Shown in pieces: positions 7,320 to 13,129 of a stretch of DNA of 13,129 nucleotides (position 1 is the first letter of the stretch; every line of letters starts with the position of its first letter). The notes under the pieces were generated by a model that was given only the letters and a program-made list of their open reading frames with translations, did not search any database and had not been told where the DNA came from. Origin of the DNA: Kmv34 sp964524965 (GTDB taxonomy: Bacteria; Aerophobota; Aerophobia; Aerophobales; B3-G15). The DNA is taken from contig CAZGDY010000040.1 in assembly GCA_964524965.1 (NCBI GenBank), forward strand, positions 1-13,129. Reading direction: 5' to 3'. A program made the translations under genes and the position numbers.

Positions 7320-8573
7320 ATGAACCTGAGAAAAAAATCATCCCTGCCACCCTCTAAATATACTCAAGTACCTATTTTAAATCCCTGGCAATTGAATATT
7401 TTTGCTTGTCTTGGTATGCTCGTCAGCGGAGCAATAATTGGTTCTTTAGGTCCTTTATTGGTTCCTATCTCCGAATTTTTCCATTTAAGAATAGCTCAGG
7501 TGGGATTTCCCGTAGCCTTTAATGCTGCGGGAATGTTGACCGGAAGTGCTGTAATTTCTTTTGTCTGGCATATTAACAGAGCTCGTTTATTATTGACCTT
7601 TTCTGTCTTACTTCTTTTAGTGAGTTTATTAGGTATTGTTTTTTTACATGTTAACATAGAAATTGTACTTGCTTTATTATTTTTAGTGGGATTTGGGATG
7701 GGGTTATCAAATACCAGTCTTAATTCACTTTTTTCTGAAATATACGGGCGTAATAGAGTAAAACATTTAAGTCTTTTGCATGCATTTTTCGCTGTGGGGG
7801 CTTTTATCGGTCCATTGTTAGTGGGCACTATTTTATTTTATATCGGCCAATGGTATGTGGTGTATCTACTGGTAGCTTTAATTACACTTCCTCTCCCTGT
7901 TGTTTTTTCTAAAAAGAATTTATTTAGTAGTCGCTCTTCTTCTCACAAGCATAAAATCGCTCATAAATCTTCTTTGCGACAACCTTTGAGTTCATCTTTT
8001 TTTTGGTTAATTATAGTGGTTGTATTTCTGGCTGTTGGAGCTCAGGTTTCTTTCACTTCCTGGCTCCCAGTGTTTTTAGTTAAAGTACGAGAGATGTCTC
8101 CGGTTATGGTCAGTTACAGTGTATCTGTTTTTTGGTTAGCTGTGATTGTTGGAAGAGCCTCTTTTAGTCAGTTTCTTTATAAGAGCGATTTAACTGGTTC
8201 TTTGATTATAGGGACAGGTGGAGCGGTTTTATTTGTCGTCCTTAGCTTTATAAGTGAGGGAGTAGCTTTTATAGTGGTATCGGCGGCTTGTTCCGGCTTG
8301 CTTTTTTCTTTTGTATTTCCCTGTATCCTTTCTTTAGGGGCAAATATTTTTCCAAATCATATTGGGTTTATGACCGGAGTTTTAACGGCCAGTGGATGGG
8401 TAGGGTGTACCTGTTTGCCATTAATAATCGGTCCAGTTTCTGAGATGTTAGGTCTCAATAAAGGTGTTTTCATTATTCCCTTGGCTAGTTTAGGATCAAC
8501 AATTGTTGTTATATGCTTACGTTATTCTTTACTCAAGGTTACTAGCAACGAAACCCGGATGGAAGCTAAATGA
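7320..8573 (+). CDS. MFS transporter, fucose-permease-like (paralogue A)
   Basis: Integral membrane protein of 417 aa with about 12 hydrophobic segments in two halves, joined by a polar basic loop around residues 195-225 (SSRSSSHKHKIAHK). The segment LSLLHAFFAVGAFIGPLLVG resembles the FHS/COG0738 branch of the major facilitator superfamily (fucose and other sugar permeases), so sugar or polyol uptake is a reasonable guess; the substrate is not established. It is a close paralogue of the minus-strand transporter at 11044-12234: both share SLRQPLSS and QVSFTSWLPVFLV almost exactly. The ATG at 7320 has no SD, unlike nearly every other gene here, yet it is the only start that keeps the first membrane segment. 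A clear terminator follows the TGA stop. Confidence 0.88.
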   Translation: MNLRKKSSLPPSKYTQVPILNPWQLNIFACLGMLVSGAIIGSLGPLLVPISEFFHLRIAQVGFPVAFNAAGMLTGSAVISFVWHINRARLLLTFSVLLLLVSLLGIVFLHVNIEIVLALLFLVGFGMGLSNTSLNSLFSEIYGRNRVKHLSLLHAFFAVGAFIGPLLVGTILFYIGQWYVVYLLVALITLPLPVVFSKKNLFSSRSSSHKHKIAHKSSLRQPLSSSFFWLIIVVVFLAVGAQVSFTSWLPVFLVKVREMSPVMVSYSVSVFWLAVIVGRASFSQFLYKSDLTGSLIIGTGGAVLFVVLSFISEGVAFIVVSAACSGLLFSFVFPCILSLGANIFPNHIGFMTGVLTASGWVGCTCLPLIIGPVSEMLGLNKGVFIIPLASLGSTIVVICLRYSLLKVTSNETRMEAK

Positions 8574-8598
8574 GGGATTATAGCATATTTTAACACTT

Positions 8599-8629
8599 GA
8601 TGTCTGGTTATTCCAGAATCTTGTTTTTT
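8599..8629 (+). terminator. intrinsic terminator after MFS transporter A
   Basis: A stem TCTGG/CCAGA (8603-8607 with 8613-8617) has the loop TTATT and is extended by GAT/ATC with one bulged G. It is followed directly by TTGTTTTTT (8621-8629). It lies 25 bp after the transporter stop codon and separates it from the dehydrogenase operon. Confidence 0.7.
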
Positions 8630-8700
8630 CCCTCTTTGATAGATAAGAGGGGAGTCCCTTAAAGTACTATAATTTCCTTTTTTTAAAAAAGAAGGGAAAT
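8627..8700 (+). other. hairpin-rich intergenic segment
   Basis: CCCTCTT (8630-8636) can pair with AAGAGGG (8645-8651). A second, AT-rich hairpin pairs ATTTCC (8672-8677) with GGAAAT (8695-8700) and continues inward through T-A and G-T pairs. TTTCCCT (8627-8633) can instead pair with AGGGAAA (8693-8699), so two mutually exclusive folds exist. A T-run follows near 8714-8721. It may back up the terminator just upstream; any regulatory use is unproven. Confidence 0.35.
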
Positions 8701-8746
8701 AGTGTATAAAATTGTTTTTTTATGAAGTAAGAGGTCTAAAAGTACT
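8661..8746. repeat. pair of AAAGTACT direct repeats upstream of the dehydrogenase promoter
   Basis: AAAGTACT occurs at 8661-8668 and again at 8739-8746, 78 bp apart. The first copy sits in a near-palindrome (TTAAAGTACTATAA, 8659-8672, six of seven pairs). The second lies immediately upstream of the -35 box at 8749. This placement would suit operator sites for a regulator, but eight-base matches can arise by chance in AT-rich DNA. Confidence 0.3.
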
Positions 8747-8748
8747 GC

Positions 8749-8777
8749 TTTACAAAAAGCCTTACCCAAGATATAAT
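8749..8777 (+). promoter_or_regulatory. strong sigma-70-type promoter of the dehydrogenase-UroD operon
   Basis: TTTACA at 8749-8754 and a perfect TATAAT at 8772-8777 are separated by the optimal 17 bp. Transcription would start near 8784, giving a leader of about 60 nt before the ATG at 8843. It is the best promoter match in the window. Confidence 0.75.
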
Positions 8778-8842
8778 TGAACAATTCTAAAATCAAAAAA
8801 TAGTTAATCGATAAATAAAAATAATCCAAGGAGTTTTTTGTG

Positions 8843-9868
8843 ATGAAGGCAATAGTTTATCTTGGTAAAGAAAATCTTCTATTTAAAAAAATGGAGAAAC
8901 CACTTCTTAATGAGGGAGAGGTTCTTATAAAAGTGAGATATGCCGGAATTTGTGGAACGGACATGGTTATTTACGATGGAAAGCTTAGTCATCGGGTAAC
9001 TCCACCCCTGATTCCGGGGCATGAGTTTTCTGGTGAAATTATGGAAATTAATTCATCTAAAAAATATGGATTAAAAAAAGGAGATCGGGTAACAGTCAAT
9101 CCATTAATTTTTTGTAGTTAGTGTCATGCCTGTAAGAGTGGATTTTTTCATGTATGTAAATCTTTGGGGCTTCTGGGTGTGGAAAAAGACGGAGGATTTG
9201 CCGAATATGTAAGAGCTTCGATTGATATGGTTCATAAAATTCCGGACGGGCTCTCTCTGAAAGTGGCGACTTTGGTTGAACCGCTGGCCGTAGCAGTTCA
9301 TTGTCTGCGACGATCGGAATTAAAGATAGGTGATTGTGCTCTTGTTTTGGGAGGGGGACCTATTGGAGTTTTAATTGCTCAGGTAGCAAGGATTGCTGGT
9401 GCTTCTGATGTTATCATCACTGAAGTGAATGATTTTCGGATAGATATAGCTCGAAAATTAGGTTTTTCGGTGATAAATCCTCTTGAAACTAATCTTTTTG
9501 AGAGGATTATGGAGATGACCAAAGGAAACGGGACTGATGTAGTGTTTGAAGTTGCAGGGGCAAAGAACGCAATGCAGGAAGCAATTTCGTTAGTCCGAAT
9601 TCGAGGACGAATTATCTCGGTGGCCCTACACCAAGAAGTTTTTTCGGCAAGTGCATTTGAAGTTATCTTTAGGGAATTGAGCATAGTAGGCTCAAGAGTT
9701 TATGAATATGGAGATTTTGACCGAGCGATCAACATTCTTGCTAAAGATAAAATTAATGGAGAATTAATAATTTCTCATGTCCTTCCTCTACGAGAGGCAT
9801 CAAAAGCTTTTGAAGAGATTAAAAAAGATGGTGAGGTAATGAAAATTCTCCTGGATGTTAGACAATAA
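8843..9868 (+). CDS. zinc-dependent medium-chain dehydrogenase (polyol/threonine type) interrupted by one in-frame TAG
   Basis: The reading frame would encode a full-length MDR dehydrogenase (341 residues counting the TAG; the family is usually about 340-350). Catalytic zinc ligands are C37 (GICGTD), H60-E61 (PGHEFSGE) and E146 (VEPLAV). The Rossmann motif GGGPIG is at 170-175, with an acidic Glu194 after the second strand, suggesting NAD. Structural zinc cysteines are C91, C94, C97 and C105, with the classic +3/+3/+8 spacing. Codon 93, between C91 and C94, is TAG (9119-9121). The frame continues intact to TAA. AAGGAG at 8828-8833 supports ATG 8843 (a GTG directly before it is possible). A UroD-family gene follows 25 bp downstream. 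It may be a recent pseudogene, a sequence error, or a gene translated by amber readthrough. If terminated, the first part is a 92-residue fragment and the remainder has no SD-supported restart (only a TTG at 9164). The substrate is probably a polyol, sugar or amino alcohol. Confidence 0.85.
9119..9121 (+). other. in-frame amber codon in the dehydrogenase
   Basis: TAG replaces the residue between the first two structural zinc cysteines (C-S-TAG-C-H-A-C). Relatives carry a variable residue there, commonly Glu, Gln, Lys or Tyr, all one base from TAG. Both flanks remain in one frame, and no frameshift is needed to restore the protein. Confidence 0.9.
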
Positions 9869-9893
9869 TAGTTTCTAAGTTAGGGAGGATTTC

Positions 9894-10904
9894 ATGCAAA
9901 AAATGTTACCACGAGAGCGAGTTTTAACAGCTCTTAATTGTAAAGAGCCCGACAGGGTACCCTGGGTAGAAAAGTATGTTCATTGGCAGATAGCATCTAA
10001 AATTTTAGGTCACTCTATTACTCCTATACCTGGTGCTAGAATACCACCAGAGGTCTTAAAGGTTCTTCCTTTGGATAATATTAGTTACAATTTTCGTCCC
10101 CCATCCTTTATTAAGAAACAATGGACCATAAGTGATGTGTCAACGGGCGAGGGACTTTTGCGTAGCTGGGACGATTTAGAGTATTTTCGTAAACAACTCC
10201 CTGACCCTGATGATGATCGGCTTTATAAACCTGTACGAGAATTTCTGGCCCGGTATAAGAAAGATTACGCTGCTCTTGTTGACACCAGAGCGGGCATTGC
10301 CAATGCTTACATTAGTATGGGGATGGAGCACTTTTCTTTAATGCTTTACGACGACTTAATGCTTGTAGAGGCCGTGCTTGATATGTTTTCTGATTGGTCA
10401 GCAAAGGTAATGAAAAATATTTCTGAAGTAGGGTTTGATATTGTTGTGGTTTCTGATGATTTTGCTGGAAAAAGTGGTCCTCTTTTTTCTCCTCAAATTA
10501 TCCGAGATATATTTTTGCCTCGATACCAAAAAGTAGTAGCAAATATTAAATTGCCCTGGATTTTACACAGCGATGGAAATATTTTGCCAATCCTGGATGA
10601 TCTGCTTTTACTTGGGATGAAAGGTATTGCAAATATTGAACCAGGACCAATGGATATTCTCCAATTGAAAAAAGACTACAAAGATAAAGTATGTTTAATG
10701 GGAAACATAGACCTTCATTACACACTTACCCAAGGCTCTGCCCAAGAAACAGCTGATGAAGTACGGCAAAGAATTCAACAAATCGCCCCGGGAGGGGGTT
10801 ATATTCTGGCAACATCTAATGGCGTTACTGCTTATTGCAAGCCAGAAAATGTGAAAGCAATGGCTCAAAATTTGTTAAAATACGGTAATTACCCAATTGT
10901 TTAA
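9894..10904 (+). CDS. uroporphyrinogen decarboxylase-family protein (COG0407, not HemE)
   Basis: Protein of 336 aa of the UroD/MtaA superfamily. The N-terminus has the usual RERVLTALNCKEPDRVPW. The barrel carries H225-S-D227-G-N229, NIEPGP, MGNIDLHYTL and a C-terminal PGGGYILATSNG...KPENVKAM. In methylcobamide:CoM methyltransferases (MtaA/MtbA), zinc is bound by H-x-C and a later Cys; here those positions read H-x-D and Asn (N309), so a thiol-zinc methyltransferase is unlikely. Genuine HemE is also unlikely, since no other haem genes are near. Members of this group occur next to dehydrogenases and transporters with unassigned roles. The ATG at 9894 has a strong GGGAGG SD 6 nt upstream. It lies 25 bp after the dehydrogenase, so it is probably the second gene of that operon. 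No corrinoid protein is visible nearby. Confidence 0.85.
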   Translation: MQKMLPRERVLTALNCKEPDRVPWVEKYVHWQIASKILGHSITPIPGARIPPEVLKVLPLDNISYNFRPPSFIKKQWTISDVSTGEGLLRSWDDLEYFRKQLPDPDDDRLYKPVREFLARYKKDYAALVDTRAGIANAYISMGMEHFSLMLYDDLMLVEAVLDMFSDWSAKVMKNISEVGFDIVVVSDDFAGKSGPLFSPQIIRDIFLPRYQKVVANIKLPWILHSDGNILPILDDLLLLGMKGIANIEPGPMDILQLKKDYKDKVCLMGNIDLHYTLTQGSAQETADEVRQRIQQIAPGGGYILATSNGVTAYCKPENVKAMAQNLLKYGNYPIV

Positions 10905-10971
10905 ATAAAAAATTTTAATTTTCCTGCCTTACTGCTTTTTTGCCTGAGGTTACAATCGCTAAATTTTCTTA

Positions 10972-11040
10972 AAAAAAACTATTAAAAAATATCGTTCAGG
11001 GAAAGTTTCTCTTAGAAAAGAGTTATTTAAGAAAACTGAA
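10972..11040 (-). terminator. possible terminator of MFS transporter B, perhaps bidirectional
   Basis: Read on the minus strand after the transporter stop, an outer TTCA/TGAA and GTTT/AAAC stem with a bulge encloses CTCTT-TTCT-AAGAG. T-rich runs follow (the complement of 10972-10989). The stem is imperfect. It lies between convergent genes; no separate clear terminator is seen for the UroD-family gene in 10905-11043. Confidence 0.35.
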
Positions 11041-11043
11041 CCA

Positions 11044-12234
11044 TTACCCAGTATTTTTCTTCGTAGAATAACGAAAATAAAACAAGATAACTGCAGCACC
11101 GATTCCCATTATAGGAATCATAAAAACACTTTTGTTAAGACCTAAAAGTTTAGAGAGAGGACCCATTAACCAAGAAAAAAAGATGATAGATGAACTGGCG
11201 CTTACACTTAAAATTCCGATTAAGAATCCAATATGCATAGGGAATACATTAGCACCGATGGCCATTAAAGCAGGCCAGATTATAGAAATAAATAACCCTG
11301 AGCAGGCCACAAATAAAATAATAAAAATTACTCCGGTGCTTAAAAAACTAAGTCCAACAAATAAAGTACCTAAAATGATTCCTAATATTACAGAAATTGT
11401 CAAATCGGTATTGTGGAGAAAACGACTAAACACCCCTCTTCCAATAATTACAGTTAACCAAAAAGCAGATACGCTATAGCTAGCCATGGCAGGCGATAGA
11501 TGTCGTACTCGGACTAAAAATACCGGAAGCCAGGAAGTGAAAGAAACTTGAGTTCCCATAGCAAGAAACATAACAATTACAATTAACCAAAGAAAAGGTG
11601 AGCTTAAAGGTTGTCTCAAGGAAGGCTTATGGGTAACTTCCTTTTTTTGAGGAACGACGATGCCTTGATATAATTTTTTATTGGAGAAAATTATAAATAG
11701 AGGCACATTAATTAGCCCTACAATTAGGTACACTAAGTACCAAAGTGATGTATAACTTAAAACAATACCGATCAATACCGGACTAAAAAATGCTCCTAAT
11801 CCAACAAACAAATGCAAAATGGACAGATATTTTGCTCGCTCTCGCTCATAAATTTCTGAGATAAGCGTATCAAAAGCTACATGCAAAAATCCCTGGCTAA
11901 ACCCCATAAAAAATAATAAAATAAGAACAACCTCGATGCTGATGTGGAAAAAAGCGAGAGTCATTAAACTTAACACGAGAAGTGCCGAGAAAAGAGTTAA
12001 TAATAAACGAACTCGGTGGATTTCCCAGAGAAATGACATAAAAATAGTAGCTAAGAGGAAACCTCCCGTGATCGCTACCACAGGAAGCCCTGTTTGGGCT
12101 ATTTCTAATTGGAAAAAATCTGAAATTGGTGCTAACAAAGGACCTGTAATGCTAAATATCATACCCATATTGAACATTCCAAGGTACACAGCGAGATTCA
12201 ATTTCCAGTTGTCAGAATGAGAGTTTTTTGACAT
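11044..12234 (-). CDS. MFS transporter, fucose-permease-like (paralogue B)
   Basis: Membrane transporter of 396 aa with about 12 hydrophobic segments, clearly related to the plus-strand transporter at 7320-8573. The second half is most similar: SLRQPLSS, QVSFTSWLPVFLVRVR, SPAMASYSVSAFWL and GANVFPMHIGF align without gaps to the paralogue. The first half carries LSILHLFVGLGAFFSPVLIG, the same FHS-like region. It differs in the central loop, which is shorter and reads YQGIVVPQKKEVTHK. The ATG at 12234 has a GGAG SD 9 nt upstream. It lies 55 bp after the glycosyltransferase gene on the same strand and may share its transcript, because I see no convincing promoter in the gap. It converges with the UroD-family gene. 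The substrate is unknown; a sugar or polyol is the likeliest guess. Confidence 0.87.
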   Translation of the reverse strand: MSKNSHSDNWKLNLAVYLGMFNMGMIFSITGPLLAPISDFFQLEIAQTGLPVVAITGGFLLATIFMSFLWEIHRVRLLLTLFSALLVLSLMTLAFFHISIEVVLILLFFMGFSQGFLHVAFDTLISEIYERERAKYLSILHLFVGLGAFFSPVLIGIVLSYTSLWYLVYLIVGLINVPLFIIFSNKKLYQGIVVPQKKEVTHKPSLRQPLSSPFLWLIVIVMFLAMGTQVSFTSWLPVFLVRVRHLSPAMASYSVSAFWLTVIIGRGVFSRFLHNTDLTISVILGIILGTLFVGLSFLSTGVIFIILFVACSGLFISIIWPALMAIGANVFPMHIGFLIGILSVSASSSIIFFSWLMGPLSKLLGLNKSVFMIPIMGIGAAVILFYFRYSTKKNTG

Positions 12235-12289
12235 GTTTAAACTCCAATAGCTGTCTAATTTTCTTTTTTTTTAGTTCAGAATCAGGTTT

Positions 12290-13129
12290 TTATCCACCAA
12301 AGCAATTCGATAAAAGAATCTTGAGTTTTTGTTCCAAAACAGAATAAGAATAGTATCTTTCCCCTAACTTATAGTTATGTTCAACCATTTTTTTTGCTAA
12401 AGCAGGATTTTCGAGGATTTTTTTGGCAAGCTCAACCGCCCTGGAATCAACGTAATCATCTAATTCGATTACTTTAAAGCCCTTAGGTTTAATATCGATG
12501 GCGTATATACTATAATTGTTGACTACAATTGGTTTGCGAAAATATATAGCTTCCAGAAAAGCATTACCAAAACCCTCAATAGTAGAGGGATAAGTTACCA
12601 AGTCTGCGTGAGCATAAATATCCTGAGGGGTATATATTTTTCTTCCTTTGGGCGTTTTTCCTCGGCAGGGTTTAATAATATCAGAAATAAATAATGTGTC
12701 GACACTCATAAGCGAGGAATACTCGAGTAGTCTTTTTTCGTACTCATATCCTTCGTCTCCTGAGGCATGAGAGATCACTAATTTTGCTTTTATTCCCAAT
12801 CGATTTAATCTGTTTACCAGCTCTATAGAATGTTCAATGCCTTTACGCTTAACTACTCTTGTTGGTTGAAGAATTAAAAACTCATCAGTTTTAAGACCAA
12901 GGGATTCTCGTATATCAAAGCAATATTCATCGAAAAAACAGGGATTATGGAAATCCATAACATTGGGAATTATAGTTGATGAAATACCTGTTCTGAGACT
13001 TAATTGATTGTCTGCTGAGGAATTTATTACCACATGCTGGATAGAGGGTAAATGAGGGGGAAAAGCCATATTAATATAATCCCAGACAGCATTGGTGAGA
13101 AATCGTTTGCGTTCCCAGAAAAAATCGTG
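12290..13129 (-). CDS. GT4-type glycosyltransferase, 5' end cut by the window edge
   Basis: The frame is open to the right edge, so the gene begins outside the window. The visible 279 residues include HDFFWERKRF at the very start, typical of GT-B glycosyltransferases with a retaining GT4 fold. They continue into HVVINS, IPNVMDFH, the nucleotide-sugar-binding segment LQPTRVVKRKG, and the E-x7-E motif EGFGNAFLE followed by AIYFRKPIVVNN. The Met codon at 13069 is internal, since conserved sequence precedes it. The protein would transfer a sugar from an NDP- (or similar) donor; the acceptor cannot be inferred. It lacks a signal peptide in the visible part and should be cytoplasmic. It sits 55 bp upstream of MFS transporter B on the same strand. 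It ends in TAA. Confidence 0.88.
   Translation of the reverse strand, partial: HDFFWERKRFLTNAVWDYINMAFPPHLPSIQHVVINSSADNQLSLRTGISSTIIPNVMDFHNPCFFDEYCFDIRESLGLKTDEFLILQPTRVVKRKGIEHSIELVNRLNRLGIKAKLVISHASGDEGYEYEKRLLEYSSLMSVDTLFISDIIKPCRGKTPKGRKIYTPQDIYAHADLVTYPSTIEGFGNAFLEAIYFRKPIVVNNYSIYAIDIKPKGFKVIELDDYVDSRAVELAKKILENPALAKKMVEHNYKLGERYYSYSVLEQKLKILLSNCFGG

Noticed and set aside
9123..9152. Readthrough-stimulating hairpin after the TAG
   Set aside because: Only a four-base CATG/CATG pairing is visible, and the bases after the TAG do not match known leaky-stop contexts, so no structural readthrough signal can be claimed.
9164..9868. Separate gene starting at TTG 9164, encoding the C-terminal part of the dehydrogenase
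   Set aside because: The frame is continuous with the upstream part across a single TAG, there is no SD before 9164, and the zinc-lobe cysteines between the TAG and 9164 are conserved. It is one gene.
11132..12220. Plus-strand open frames opposite MFS transporter B
   Set aside because: They are shadow frames of a clear membrane protein gene, with no SD or recognisable domain.
1..13129. Mobile elements, CRISPR arrays, tRNA or rRNA genes
   Set aside because: I found no transposase, terminal inverted repeats, regularly spaced repeats, or cloverleaf or rRNA-like sequence.

Overview
This is an AT-rich bacterial chromosome segment with dense, mostly operonic genes. Start codons are usually preceded by strong Shine-Dalgarno (SD) sequences (AGGAGG or GGGAGG types), promoters look sigma-70-like, and TTG starts occur. 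RimO, NudC and a DUF4139 secreted protein show it is bacterial. I see no phage, IS, CRISPR, tRNA or rRNA sequence. The phylum cannot be fixed from sequence alone. Uncultured anaerobic lineages such as Atribacterota or low-GC Firmicutes-like groups are plausible, and this is only an impression.

Layout. Positions 1-368 (+) hold two very small proteins in tandem, a basic one and an acidic one. Positions 384-3665 (-) form a tight three-gene operon: an MBL-fold metallohydrolase, the RimO methylthiotransferase, and a SplB-like radical SAM protein. It is driven by a clear promoter near 3690-3718. Back to back with it, positions 3738-7077 (+) hold a second three-gene operon: a secreted DUF4139 protein, NudC (NADH pyrophosphatase), and a bacterial homologue of the diphthamide ligase Dph6.

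Positions 7078-12234 look like an accessory uptake and catabolism locus. Two closely related major-facilitator transporters, one on each strand (7320-8573 + and 11044-12234 -), flank a zinc-dependent medium-chain dehydrogenase and a uroporphyrinogen-decarboxylase-family (UroD) protein, which are co-transcribed from a strong promoter at 8749-8777. The right end holds a GT4-type glycosyltransferase (-) cut by the window edge.

The most notable point is the dehydrogenase. It is full length and intact except for one in-frame TAG, at the variable position between the first two cysteines of the four-cysteine structural zinc lobe. None of the 13 genes here ends in TAG (10 TAA, 3 TGA). The amber codon could be a fresh nonsense mutation, an assembly error, or a recoded codon (suppression or pyrrolysine). 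The sequence alone cannot decide.
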